64,000 bases of DNA from Caldimonas mangrovi. Its GTDB lineage: Bacteria; Pseudomonadota; Gammaproteobacteria; Burkholderiales; Burkholderiaceae_C. The translations under genes and the position numbers were made by a program. Location of the stretch: positions 372,001 to 436,000 of the forward strand of contig NZ_JAMKFE010000001.1 of NCBI RefSeq assembly GCF_023721835.1. Reading direction: 5' to 3'. Below are positions 1 through 8,014 of the stretch, one piece after another. A model generated the notes under the pieces. It was not told the origin of the DNA. It saw only the letters and a list, made by a program, of their open reading frames with translations, and searched no databases. The stretch's first letter is position 1. Each line of letters opens with the position of its first letter.

Positions 1-200
1 AGGCCTGGGGCCGGACACTGGACCAGCAGGCCGGCCGCATTGAAACCCTGGCGCAGGAGATCGGCACCGGCAACGACAAGCCGGCCGCGCTCACGGAGCT
101 GAGTGCCGAGTCGCTCAAGATGAGCTTTCTCGCGAACAGCTCGCACACCTCGCTGTCCAGCGTCGGCAGCGCGCTGGAGACGATGGCGCGCAAGCAGTAA
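1..200 (+). CDS. Partial T3SS protein, probably the needle subunit SctF (3' end only)
   Basis: The 5' end lies outside the window; about 65 C-terminal residues are readable, ending in TAA at 198-200. The visible part is small, polar and helical, and ends SALETMARKQ. Its size, lack of cysteine and position directly before sctI and sctJ fit the needle subunit, because F-I-J order is usual in Bsc, Prg and Mxi loci. No diagnostic motif is visible, so another small SctI-like or HrpB-like protein remains possible. It lies 30 nt before sctI and probably shares its transcript. Confidence 0.5.
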   Translation, partial: AWGRTLDQQAGRIETLAQEIGTGNDKPAALTELSAESLKMSFLANSSHTSLSSVGSALETMARKQ

Positions 201-230
201 GCCCGGTCGTTTCGAACCAAGGAGCAAGGC

Positions 231-623
231 ATGTCTTTCGAACTCGCAGCCCTGGCGGCTGTCGCCCCTGTAGCGCAGGGCGCGGCTCAGCCGCCGCTGT
301 GGCAGCCTGCAGGCTACGGCGCATCGCTGACCGACGTGACGGCGTTCTCGCAGTCGCTGGAACGCGCGCAGCAGCGCGCGCAGGCGGTGCCTTCCGAGGC
401 CGTGCGCAGCGTGGTCCGGCCGCTGGAGCACATCAACGTCGAGGCCAGCCAGCTTGCCGCGCACGCCAAGGCGGCGATGGCTTCCGGCAATGAGCTGACG
501 CCCGGCGAGATGATCATGCTCACCGTGCGCTGTCACGAGTTCATGTTCCACTGCCAGCTCACGTCCAACATCGCGAACCGAACCTCGGACGGGCTGCAGC
601 AGTTGTTCCGCCAGCAGGCCTGA
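231..623 (+). CDS. sctI: T3SS inner rod protein SctI (YscI/HrpB family)
   Basis: A 130-residue protein with the C-terminal signature of inner rod subunits: LTPGEMIMLTVRCHEF, then a polar helix ending GLQQLFRQQ. This matches the YscI/PrgJ pattern of a P-x-E/D-LM-LM segment followed by an amphipathic helix. Rod subunits polymerise between the export gate and the needle in the periplasm. ATG at 231 follows an AAGGAG Shine-Dalgarno sequence at 219-224. The sctJ start lies 5 nt beyond the stop, so the two genes are co-transcribed. The N-terminal half is Ala-rich and carries little family information. Confidence 0.8.
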   Translation: MSFELAALAAVAPVAQGAAQPPLWQPAGYGASLTDVTAFSQSLERAQQRAQAVPSEAVRSVVRPLEHINVEASQLAAHAKAAMASGNELTPGEMIMLTVRCHEFMFHCQLTSNIANRTSDGLQQLFRQQA

Positions 624-628
624 CCGCG

Positions 629-1381
629 ATGGCACGCGCACGCTCTGCTGCCTGGCGGCCGCTCGCGGCCGCGGCCCTGCTTGCCGGCTGCGGCGCGCAG
701 GAGCTCTACGGCCGCGTCGGTGAGCGCCAGGCCAACGAGATGGTGGCCCTGCTGCGCAATGCCGGGCTCGACGCCGACAAGGAGTCGCGCGAGAGCGAGA
801 CCTTCGCAGTCACCACTGCGCGCGGCGACTTCGCCCGCGCTGTCGAGCTGCTGCATGCGCACGGCTACCCGCGCGACAGCTTCGACACCATCGGGCAGGT
901 GTTCAAGAAGGAGGGTTTCGTCTCCTCGCCGCTGGAAGAACGTGCCCGTCTGATGCATGCGCTGTCGCAGGAGATGGCAAACACCATTGGCAGCATCGAC
1001 GGTGTCGTGATGGCGCGGGTGCACCTGTCGGTCCCGGAGAAGGACCCGCTCGCGCAGCAGGCCAGGCCGGCGGTGGCCTCCGTGTTCATCAAACATCGTC
1101 CGGGACGCGACCTGTCGCAGAACATGGGGCAGATCAAGTCGTTGGTGGTCAACAGCGTCGAAGGTCTGCCGTACGACAACGTCACAGTGGCGCTGTTTCC
1201 TGCCGAACCGTGGCCGGGCGGACAACCCGCAGCCGGCTCGGCGCGGGCCGGGGCCGACACGCCCCTGATCGTCGCCGCAGGCGGCGGTGGAGCTGCGGCT
1301 GCGCTCGGCGTGGCGGCAATGGTCGGATGGCGCCGCCGCACGGCGGCCGCTCCAGCTCGACAAGGAGGCAAACGTGCTTGA
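629..1381 (+). CDS. sctJ: T3SS inner-membrane ring lipoprotein SctJ
   Basis: 250 residues. A lipoprotein signal with lipobox LLAGC is followed by the YscJ/HrcJ/FliF-like ring-building domains: ELYGRVGERQANEMVALLR near the N-terminus, then FVSSPLEERAR and the conserved VVMARVHLSVPEKDP. A C-terminal transmembrane helix (about residues 212-232) ends in a basic tail. SctJ forms the inner periplasmic ring of the injectisome basal body with SctD. The start lies just after sctI. The 3' end overlaps the likely GTG start of sctK, which shows translational coupling. Confidence 0.93.
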   Translation: MARARSAAWRPLAAAALLAGCGAQELYGRVGERQANEMVALLRNAGLDADKESRESETFAVTTARGDFARAVELLHAHGYPRDSFDTIGQVFKKEGFVSSPLEERARLMHALSQEMANTIGSIDGVVMARVHLSVPEKDPLAQQARPAVASVFIKHRPGRDLSQNMGQIKSLVVNSVEGLPYDNVTVALFPAEPWPGGQPAAGSARAGADTPLIVAAGGGGAAAALGVAAMVGWRRRTAAAPARQGGKRA

Positions 1382-1883
1382 GATCGCGCGGGCGAGACAG
1401 GCTCGCTGTCAGTTGCATGAGGCGGCGAGGTGGTGGGACGCACGTCCGGCGCAGCCCGGCCTGCCCTGGGCGGTGCTCGAGGACTTGCCCGGCTGGTGCT
1501 GCTGGCCTGAGCCCCGGCGGGCCCGGCTGCAGCACCTGGCCGGCGCGCTGTTCTGCGGGCCTTCGCTGAAGCGCTGGATCGATGCCCGCCGCGTCGATTC
1601 GGTGCGCCGCCTCCTCGGCGAGGGCGATTTCGATGCGGTCTTGCAGGCGTTGCCCGGCATGCCGGCCGCGCCCGATCTGCCGCGCGAGGAAGAGCCGGTG
1701 CAGGCGGTGCGGCGCAGCGGCGCCTGTGTGATGGCGGCCGGCAGTGCGTCGCCGGTGCTGCGCGAGGCGCTGCTGCTTTGGCTGCTGCCACATGGCGGCG
1801 GCTTCACGGTTGCGCCCGCCGTCGCCGGCGCCTTGATGCAGCAGGCGCTGCACCTGATGCTGCCCCAGGAGGAAACGCGGTGA
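1374..1883 (+). CDS. sctK: T3SS sorting-platform accessory protein SctK
   Basis: 169 residues from GTG 1374, chosen because AAGGAGG at 1362-1368 sits 5 nt upstream and the start overlaps the sctJ stop. An upstream in-frame ATG at 1287 would bury the N-terminus inside sctJ. The protein has the YscK/OrgA/MxiK-like layout: a Trp-rich N-terminal segment, then a conserved helix around FCGPSLKRWIDARRV. SctK links SctQ/SctL pods of the cytoplasmic sorting platform to the inner ring. The family is poorly conserved, so position between sctJ and sctL carries much of the call. Confidence 0.75.
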   Translation: MLEIARARQARCQLHEAARWWDARPAQPGLPWAVLEDLPGWCCWPEPRRARLQHLAGALFCGPSLKRWIDARRVDSVRRLLGEGDFDAVLQALPGMPAAPDLPREEEPVQAVRRSGACVMAAGSASPVLREALLLWLLPHGGGFTVAPAVAGALMQQALHLMLPQEETR

Positions 1884-2527
1884 ACTACCTGCTATGGACC
1901 GGTGGGCGCGACCTGCGCGTGGTGTCGCGCCGCCAGGTGGTGCCGGCCCACGAGGTGCCGCTGCTCGACGACGCACAGGCCCTGGTCGCCTCGCTGAGGC
2001 GGGCGCAGCACGCTCAGGCCTTGGAGGTCGAGGAGGCTGCCCGCGAGGCTGCCAGGCAAGCCGAGACGCGGGCGAACCAGGCGGCCGCCGCTGCTGCGCG
2101 GGAATCGCTCGCAGAACATCTGGTGGCGCTGGCCGGCCGGTTGCGCGACGAGCAGGAGGCAGCGCGCCGTCTGGCCGTGCGGCTGGCGGTGCAGATCGTG
2201 CGCAAGATTGCCGCCACTGTGGGGCCGGCCGACACCGTGGCCGCGCTGGCCGAGACCGCGGCTCGCAGTCTGCAGCCTGACGAGCCGTGCGTGCTGCACC
2301 TTCATCCCTCGCTGGCCGAGAGCGTGGGCGAGCGCTTGCAGCGTTGGTCGTTCCAGGCGCCGGGCGCGCGTCCTCTGCTCGAGGTGATGGCCGACGAGGA
2401 CTGCGGGCCGTTCGACTGTCGCCTGGTCACCGCGCTCGGCTCGCGCAACGCGGGACTCGAGGTGCAGCTCACGCTGATCGAGAACGCTCTCAACCTGGCT
2501 GGAGACCCGCATGACGAACCGGCTTGA
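1880..2527 (+). CDS. sctL: T3SS ATPase regulator (stator) SctL
   Basis: 215 residues from GTG 1880, preceded by AGGAGG at 1867-1872 and overlapping the sctK stop. It has the FliH/YscL arrangement: a short N-terminal segment, a long Ala/Glu/Arg-rich coiled coil (about residues 35-110) and a globular C-terminal domain with LHLHPSLAESV and a DCGPFDCRLVT segment near the end. SctL binds the SctN ATPase, restrains it and tethers it to SctQ/SctK. It overlaps sctN by 17 nt, so stoichiometric coupled expression is likely. Confidence 0.88.
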   Translation: MNYLLWTGGRDLRVVSRRQVVPAHEVPLLDDAQALVASLRRAQHAQALEVEEAAREAARQAETRANQAAAAAARESLAEHLVALAGRLRDEQEAARRLAVRLAVQIVRKIAATVGPADTVAALAETAARSLQPDEPCVLHLHPSLAESVGERLQRWSFQAPGARPLLEVMADEDCGPFDCRLVTALGSRNAGLEVQLTLIENALNLAGDPHDEPA

Positions 2528-3839
2528 AGATCGCGCGCTGGACCGCCGCCTGACGCGCCTGCTGCAGCACACCCGCTCGGTGGTCCAGCGTGGCCGCGTC
2601 GTGCAGGCGGTAGGGACCACTTTGCGCGTGACCGGCCTTGCCGCGCGCATCGGCCAGCAGTGCCGCGTGCTCGACCCGGACAGCGGCGCCGACCTGCGGG
2701 CCGAAGTGGTGGGGGTGGCCGATGGCCACCTGCTGCTGGTGCCCTTTGCGCCGTTGCAGGGCATCACGCTGGAATCGGAGGTCGAGCTGCTCGGCAGCGA
2801 TGCGCAGATGTCCTGCGGGGCCGCCTTGCTGGGCCGGGTGATCGATGCCTTCGGCCGGCCGCTTGACGGAACGGCCCTTCCGGCGGGGCTGCCTGCGCAG
2901 CCGCTGTACGGTGAGGCGCCCAATCCCCTGCAGCGCCGCCCGATCGGCCAGTCGCTGTCCACCGGCGTGCGTGCGATCGATGCGCTGCTGACCGTGGGCG
3001 AGGGTCAGCGGGTCGGCGTGTTTGCAATGGCCGGCGGCGGCAAGTCGACGCTACTGGGCATGCTGGCCCGGCACGCGCGCGCAGACGTGAACGTGGTCGC
3101 GCTGATCGGAGAGCGCGGGCGCGAGGTGCGCGAGTTCCTGGACGACAACCTCGGCGCCGAGGGGTTGGCGCGCTCGGTGGTGGTGGTGTCGACGTCCGAG
3201 CGGCCCGCGATGGAGCGTGTGCGCGCCGCTCATGCGGCCACCGCGATCGCCGAGGGCTTGCGCGCGCGCGGGCAGCGCGTGCTGCTGCTGATGGACTCCG
3301 TCACCCGCTACGCCCGTGCCCTGCGTGAGATCGGTCTGGCGGTCGGTGAGCCGCCGGTGCGGCGCGGCTATCCGCCCTCGGTCTTCGCAGAGCTGCCGCG
3401 CCTGTTCGAGCGGGCAGGCAATGATGCGCAAGGCTCGATCACCGCCTTCTATACCGTGCTGGTCGAGGACGAGGACGGCAGCGATCCTGTCGCCGAGGAA
3501 GTGCGCTCGATCCTCGATGGCCATGTGGTGCTGTCCCGGCAGCTTGGCCAGGCCGGGCACTACCCGGCGATCGACGTGCTGGCGAGCGCGAGCCGTGTGT
3601 TTCCCCGCGTCACGGCGCCTTCCCATCAGGATGCTGCGCGCCACGTGCGGGCGCTGCTTGCCCGGCATGCAGAAATCGAGTTCCTGTTGCGCGTGGGTGA
3701 GTACGAGCGCGGCAGCGACTCGCTGGCCGACGAAGCGATGGTGAAGCTGCCTCGGCTGCAGGCCTTCTTGCGCCAGCGACCCGATGAGGCGGATGCTTTC
3801 GACGCAACGGTGGCCACATTGCAGGAGCTCGCGGCATGA
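2511..3839 (+). CDS. sctN: T3SS ATPase SctN
   Basis: 442 residues, the usual size for the family. It has an N-terminal beta-barrel, a RecA-like core with a P-loop (AMAGGGKST, about residues 172-180), a Walker B strand ending LLLMDSVTRYARALREIG, and a C-terminal chaperone/effector-binding domain. It is the hexameric ATPase that unfolds and strips chaperones from substrates at the export gate. The P-loop has M and G where most homologues have G and V (GAGVGKST), but Lys and Ser/Thr are retained. The start overlaps sctL and the stop overlaps sctO (ATGA). Confidence 0.97.
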   Translation: MTNRLEDRALDRRLTRLLQHTRSVVQRGRVVQAVGTTLRVTGLAARIGQQCRVLDPDSGADLRAEVVGVADGHLLLVPFAPLQGITLESEVELLGSDAQMSCGAALLGRVIDAFGRPLDGTALPAGLPAQPLYGEAPNPLQRRPIGQSLSTGVRAIDALLTVGEGQRVGVFAMAGGGKSTLLGMLARHARADVNVVALIGERGREVREFLDDNLGAEGLARSVVVVSTSERPAMERVRAAHAATAIAEGLRARGQRVLLLMDSVTRYARALREIGLAVGEPPVRRGYPPSVFAELPRLFERAGNDAQGSITAFYTVLVEDEDGSDPVAEEVRSILDGHVVLSRQLGQAGHYPAIDVLASASRVFPRVTAPSHQDAARHVRALLARHAEIEFLLRVGEYERGSDSLADEAMVKLPRLQAFLRQRPDEADAFDATVATLQELAA

Positions 3840-4330
3840 GCGCGAACACCGCAGCTTTCGCGCAACTGCTGCGGCTGCGCGGTCTGCGCGTGCAAGCGGC
3901 GGAGCGCGTCCTGCGCGAGCGGCAGGCCGAGCGCACGGCGGCGCTGCAAGCGGTTGCCGAGCGCGAACGGCGTATCGCGTCGCACCGCCGGCAGATCGAT
4001 GAGCTCGCCGTGGCCACCGTGGACGATTGCGCCCTCCGGATCGGCCGCTGGGCCCCGTGCATCGGCGCGTGGCGGGAGAAACTCGATGACCTGCTGGAGC
4101 GCGACGAGCACGGCCTGATCGACGACCAGGATCATCTGGCCGAGGTCGATGAGCGCTGTGCGCAGGCCCGGCGCCAATGGCAGCGCGAGCAGGCACGCGA
4201 GGGCGTGGCGCGCGAACTGCTGCAACAGGCGCGCAAGCGCCGGTTGCGTGCAGAGCAGGCCGCCGCGGACCTCGAATTCGAGGAGCGCCGGCCATCCGGT
4301 GGCGAAACCCGGCGAGGAGTGCCGGCATGA
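3836..4330 (+). CDS. sctO: T3SS stalk protein SctO (YscO/FliJ-like)
   Basis: 164 residues, almost wholly a charged helical hairpin rich in Arg, Glu, Ala and Leu, as in YscO/HrpO/FliJ proteins, which sit in the pore of the SctN hexamer and connect it to SctV. Sequence conservation in the family is weak; the call rests on coiled-coil composition, length and the N-O-P gene order. ATG 3836 overlaps the sctN stop as ATGA, and its own TGA overlaps the sctP ATG. Confidence 0.8.
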   Translation: MSANTAAFAQLLRLRGLRVQAAERVLRERQAERTAALQAVAERERRIASHRRQIDELAVATVDDCALRIGRWAPCIGAWREKLDDLLERDEHGLIDDQDHLAEVDERCAQARRQWQREQAREGVARELLQQARKRRLRAEQAAADLEFEERRPSGGETRRGVPA

Positions 4331-4929
4331 CGGCACTCACTGGCACCGCGCCCGCACTGCCGCAAGCGTCTGCAACCTTGCTGGAGGAAGCACCCTCGTT
4401 GCTGGGCGCCGAGGGGTTCGCCGCAGCCGTGGCCTTCGCGCAGCGGCAGGCGGCCATGGCGGCGGCGTCTCCTGCCGGGGCGCCGGTCCACGTCGCCGCA
4501 GTCCCGGAGCATGCAGGGTCTCGCGCGTCGGCAGGGCGGCGGCAGCCGATGCCGGAGGAGCCGGCGCGCGAGCTGGAGATGCCCGCCGTCCTGCTGGCCG
4601 CCGCTTCCCCGTGGCTGCCCGTGGCCGAGCCGGCGCCCGCGTCGGCCGGGCTCACGGCCCACGACGTGGCCGGGTGCGTGCGGCAGCTGTGGGCTCCGGC
4701 GAGCGAACGCGATCCTGTATGGCAACTGGCGTTGCAGGACGCCGGTGCGCCGGCGTTGCAGTTGACGGCAGTGCCCGGGGCGCAGGGCTGGGCCATCACG
4801 CTCAGCAACGTCCCGGTGCTCGCGTCGCTGAACGCCGAGCGCCTGCGAGAACGCTTGCTGCTGCGGGGCCAGCGCATCAAGGCGCTGCACATCGAGCCGG
4901 ACGCGCAAGCGGAGGGGGAACGTTCATGA
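4327..4929 (+). CDS. sctP: T3SS needle-length/substrate-switch protein SctP (probable)
   Basis: 200 residues from ATG 4327, which overlaps the sctO stop. The N-terminal two thirds are low-complexity, rich in Ala, Pro and Glu, as in molecular rulers. The C-terminal 70 residues are globular (WQLALQDAGAPALQLTAVPG followed by a WAITLSNVPVLASLNAERL segment) and fit a T3S4/HpaP-like domain that contacts SctU to switch substrate specificity. Short SctP/HpaP proteins of this size are known in Hrp and Bsc systems. Assignment relies on composition and position rather than on a clear motif. Confidence 0.65.
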   Translation: MTALTGTAPALPQASATLLEEAPSLLGAEGFAAAVAFAQRQAAMAAASPAGAPVHVAAVPEHAGSRASAGRRQPMPEEPARELEMPAVLLAAASPWLPVAEPAPASAGLTAHDVAGCVRQLWAPASERDPVWQLALQDAGAPALQLTAVPGAQGWAITLSNVPVLASLNAERLRERLLLRGQRIKALHIEPDAQAEGERS

Positions 4930-5576
4930 CCCTCGTCGCCGAAGCGCCGCTGCAACTCGACAGTCGTCGCCTGCGGCTGCGCGAATTCGAGCCGGCCGAC
5001 CGACATGCGCTGGTGGCGATGCATCGCGACCCGCGTGTGCGCGATGCGCTGCTCGACGACTGGCCTTTGGACCGCCACGTCGTCGCCGCGCAGTTCATCG
5101 AGCGCCTGCACGAGATGCGGCGCCAGGAGCCCGGGCTTGGCATCTGGTGCGCCGAGCGCGTCGACCGAACGGCCGATGACCGCACGCTGTACCGCTTCGC
5201 CGGCTGGTTCAGCCTGATGCGCATGCCCGGCCGCGACGGCGCGGTGGAGCTCGGCTGCCGGCTGCTACCAGAGACCTGGGGCAGCGGTCTCGTGCTCGAC
5301 GGCGGCGAACTGCTGCTGGACCACGCACTGCACCGTCTGGCGCTGCCGGAGCTGTGGGCGGTCTGCCACCCTGCGCAGCGCTCGGTGCCGTACTGCCTGC
5401 ATGCGCTCGGGTTCGACGACGAGGGCCACGCGCCCTACGAGGGCCTCGCCGCGCGCTGGTTCCGGCTGCCGATGACGCGCTGGCGCACTTGGCGCGGGCG
5501 GCCGCGCCGCGAGCGAGTGCGCGCGGCAGTGGCTGCGCAATACGCGCTCTGCAACGCCCGAGCCACCCGCAGCTGA
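4926..5576 (+). CDS. GNAT-family N-acetyltransferase inside the T3SS operon
   Basis: 216 residues from ATG 4926, overlapping the sctP stop by ATGA, so it is a genuine operon member. It looks like a RimJ/RimL-type GNAT: LDSRRLRLREFEPADRHAL at the start, a central strand LGCRLLPETWGSGL that resembles the acetyl-CoA-binding region, and a C-terminal AVCHPAQRSVPYCLHALGF segment typical of motif B. The C-terminal 30 residues are very Arg-rich. Acetyltransferases are not core T3SS parts; it may modify a secreted protein, a chaperone or the following gene product. Substrate unknown. Confidence 0.72.
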   Translation: MTLVAEAPLQLDSRRLRLREFEPADRHALVAMHRDPRVRDALLDDWPLDRHVVAAQFIERLHEMRRQEPGLGIWCAERVDRTADDRTLYRFAGWFSLMRMPGRDGAVELGCRLLPETWGSGLVLDGGELLLDHALHRLALPELWAVCHPAQRSVPYCLHALGFDDEGHAPYEGLAARWFRLPMTRWRTWRGRPRRERVRAAVAAQYALCNARATRS

Positions 5577-5599
5577 ACGAGAGCAAGAAAGGACCACAC

Positions 5600-6232
5600 G
5601 TGCCCCCCCATGTTCAACGACAGCAAGCCACCCAGATCCTCGCCGCCGATATTGGCCGGCTGTTGCAACAAACCCTGCAACGCTTCGCCGCGAGCGAGAG
5701 CGAGGCGCCGCAGCTGTGGGTCGACGCGGCCGCCCCTCCGATCGCGCCCGCCCGCCTGGCCCGTATGCACCCAGGCGGCCGAAAGGCGCAGCAGCAGGCC
5801 GAGCAGCTCTACCTGCGCTGTCTCTCGCAGTACCGGCAGAGCGTGCGTCCGCAGGATCTGCGCCGCGGGCAGGACGACGTGGCCGCCGCGCTGGCCTTTT
5901 TCGTCGCTGCCAGCTGCCGTGCGCACCAGGGCGTCGAAGTCGAAGCCGCCGCGCTGCGTGCGGTGGAGCGGCAGATGGGCCGCATCCTGTGCCTGAGCGA
6001 GCGCTGGCATGGCGCGGAGCTGACCGAGAAACAGTGCTACGTCGAGCAGTCCGCCGTACTGGGCGTGCTGATGGCCGACTCGTGGACGCAGGCGCGTCCG
6101 GCCGGCGGCGCCGCGGTCTCGAACGTGCGCCGGGCCGCGCGCAGCTACCTCGGGCAGCTGGTCGGGCTCGACCCGGCGCGCATCACGCTCGGCCCGCAGG
6201 GGCTGGCCCTGCGCGACGCCATCACGCATTGA
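5600..6232 (+). CDS. Conserved unknown protein in the T3SS operon
   Basis: 210 residues from GTG 5600, preceded by AAGAAAGGA at 5585-5593; the reading frame stays open upstream but only as overlap with the acetyltransferase gene. It is a helical soluble protein with RRGQDDVAAALAFFVAAS in the middle, a central RAVERQMGRIL helix, EKQCYVEQSAVLGVLMA and a C-terminal GLDPARITLGPQGL. The pattern recalls DUF6683-type hypothetical proteins, from memory only. No signal peptide or membrane segment. It lies 23 nt after the acetyltransferase and 13 nt before the kinase gene, so it belongs to the operon; function unknown. Confidence 0.6.
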   Translation: MPPHVQRQQATQILAADIGRLLQQTLQRFAASESEAPQLWVDAAAPPIAPARLARMHPGGRKAQQQAEQLYLRCLSQYRQSVRPQDLRRGQDDVAAALAFFVAASCRAHQGVEVEAAALRAVERQMGRILCLSERWHGAELTEKQCYVEQSAVLGVLMADSWTQARPAGGAAVSNVRRAARSYLGQLVGLDPARITLGPQGLALRDAITH

Positions 6233-6245
6233 GCCTGCCGCCTCG

Positions 6246-7316
6246 ATGAATCAGCCAGAGATCTTCCCGCCCGAACTGTTCGGTGACGCCGTGCTGGTGT
6301 TGCCCGAGCACGCCCACCAGCCGGTCGCCTGGGCCTCGACGCAGGCGCGCATGCGCTGGCCCGAGCTGGTGCAGGCGCCGCGCGCAGCGTGGGAGGCGTG
6401 CTTTCCAGCGCTGGCCGATCTGTGGTCTGCCGTCGAGGCACAGGGGAGCTTGTCGATCGCCGGTGCCGGCGCTGTGGAACGCTACGAACTGCAGTACGTC
6501 CGCCGGGAGCGCGGCTGGTGGACCCGCTGGCACGATCTGGCCGAGCGCGAGCGCCTGCTGCAGCGCCACCTGGAAGACCGCGAAAAGCTGCTGTTCACCT
6601 CGCGCGCGATCTCCATCGGCGAGATGGCCTCGACGCTCGCTCATGAGCTGAACCAGCCGATCGGAACCATCGTCAACCTGCTGCGCGGCGTGCGCATGCG
6701 GCTGCCGAGCGGCGACACCGACGACGCGCTCGCCAAGGCGCTCGAGAGGGCTGGCGAGCAGGCGCTGTTCGCGTCACGGGTGATCGCGCGCATCCGCGAA
6801 TACACACATTCGCGCAAGCCGCGCAAGGACCGCGTCGACCTCGGTGCGCTGCTGACTGGCTCGCTCTCGCTGCTGGATTGGGAGATCCAGCGCGACGGCG
6901 TCTGCGCGACGCTCGACGTGCCGCCCGAACCGATGTGGGTGCTGGCCGACGCCGTGATGCTGGAGCAGGTGTTCGTCAATCTGCTGCGCAACGCACTCGA
7001 TGCGATGCGCGGCTGCCCCGACCGCCGCCTGCATGTCCAGGCGAATGCCGACGCGGAGCAAGTGAGCGCGGCCATCGGCGACAGCGGCGGCGGCATCGAC
7101 GGTGAGGCCGAACAGCGGCTGTTCGTGCCTTTTTCATCGAGCAAGCCCAGCGGCATGGGCATCGGGCTCAACATCTGCCGCTCCTTCATCGAGCTGCATC
7201 AGGGCCGGCTGTGGTTCACCCGCAATCCGCAGGCCGGCTGCACATTCCATATCGCGTTGCCGCCCGCTCCGGCGCGCGTGCGCATCGCCGTCACCCGCGA
7301 AGGAGAAGCTGCATGA
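6246..7316 (+). CDS. Cytoplasmic sensor histidine kinase of the T3SS locus
   Basis: 356 residues. The N-terminal 115 residues resemble a degenerate PAS-like input domain and end in a coiled coil (RERLLQRHLEDREKLLF). Next come a HisKA dimerisation segment with phospho-acceptor His near residue 132 (TLAHELNQPIGTIVN), an N-box (FVNLLRNALDAM), a G1 box (GDSGGGI) and a G2 region (GMGIGLNICRSFIELHQG). No transmembrane helix is visible, so the signal is likely intracellular. Its TGA overlaps the ATG of the regulator gene, which makes them a cognate pair. It resembles FixL/DctB-type kinases. Confidence 0.92.
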   Translation: MNQPEIFPPELFGDAVLVLPEHAHQPVAWASTQARMRWPELVQAPRAAWEACFPALADLWSAVEAQGSLSIAGAGAVERYELQYVRRERGWWTRWHDLAERERLLQRHLEDREKLLFTSRAISIGEMASTLAHELNQPIGTIVNLLRGVRMRLPSGDTDDALAKALERAGEQALFASRVIARIREYTHSRKPRKDRVDLGALLTGSLSLLDWEIQRDGVCATLDVPPEPMWVLADAVMLEQVFVNLLRNALDAMRGCPDRRLHVQANADAEQVSAAIGDSGGGIDGEAEQRLFVPFSSSKPSGMGIGLNICRSFIELHQGRLWFTRNPQAGCTFHIALPPAPARVRIAVTREGEAA

Positions 7317-7999
7317 GCCAGCGCACCGTCTTCATCGTCGACGATCACCGCGAGTTCCGCGAGTCGGCCCGCTGGTGGCTCAGCGGCGCGGGCTTCGAGG
7401 TCCAGGGCTTCGACAGTCCGCATGAGGCGCTGGAGCACCTGAGCCGCTGGAACGCCAGCGACCCGGCCTGCCTGCTGCTGGACGTGCGCATGCCCGGCAT
7501 GTCGGGCCTGGAGTTGCACGATGCACTGCTGCAACGCTGCGTGGCTCTGCCGGTGATCTACATGACGGGCCACGGCGATGTGCCGCTCGCGGTGGAGGCG
7601 ATGCAGCGCGGCGCGGTGACCTTTTTGGAAAAGCCCTTCGCGAATGCGGCGCTGGAAGAAGCACTGGAACGCGCCTTCCGCAGCCCGCCGCGCGTGACGG
7701 CCGTCACGGTAGGCGACGAGGAGGCGCCGGAACCCGCAGCTGCGCCTGAACACCACTGGATGCCGGCAGCGGACGACGAAGCGGCGCGCGAATACGTGCG
7801 CCGCCACGACAAGCTCACGCCGCGTGAGCGCGAGGTGCTGCAATGGGTGGTCGAGGGCAAGCTCAACAAGACGATCGCCGACCTGCTGGGCATCAGCATC
7901 AAGACGGTGGAACTGCATCGCTCGCGCGTGATGGCGAAGCTGCAGGCGCGTTCGATCACGCAGTTAATGCGCATGGTCGTGAGCCGGCGCGTGTCATGA
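7313..7999 (+). CDS. FixJ/LuxR-type response regulator of the T3SS locus
   Basis: 228 residues from ATG 7313 (AGGAG at 7301-7305), overlapping the kinase stop. The receiver domain has the acidic pair DD at the start, phospho-acceptor Asp57 (LLLDVRMPG), Thr (YMTGHGDVP) and Lys (EKPF). A linker is followed by a C-terminal LuxR/FixJ helix-turn-helix: LTPREREVLQWVVEGKLNKT and a recognition helix containing SIKTVELHRSRVMAKL. It is a transcription factor; nearby candidate targets are the three CTGGGG-n4-CCC boxes at 10574, 10869 and 13877. The operon continues into sctQ 15 nt later. Confidence 0.94.
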   Translation: MSQRTVFIVDDHREFRESARWWLSGAGFEVQGFDSPHEALEHLSRWNASDPACLLLDVRMPGMSGLELHDALLQRCVALPVIYMTGHGDVPLAVEAMQRGAVTFLEKPFANAALEEALERAFRSPPRVTAVTVGDEEAPEPAAAPEHHWMPAADDEAAREYVRRHDKLTPREREVLQWVVEGKLNKTIADLLGISIKTVELHRSRVMAKLQARSITQLMRMVVSRRVS

Positions 8000-8014
8000 G
8001 GGAGTGAACGAGCG

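Noticed and set aside
4149-4925. N-terminal extension of the T3SS acetyltransferase over sctO/sctP
   Set aside because: The extension is an Arg/Gly/Ala-rich out-of-frame reading of sctP; the GNAT domain starts at ATG 4926.
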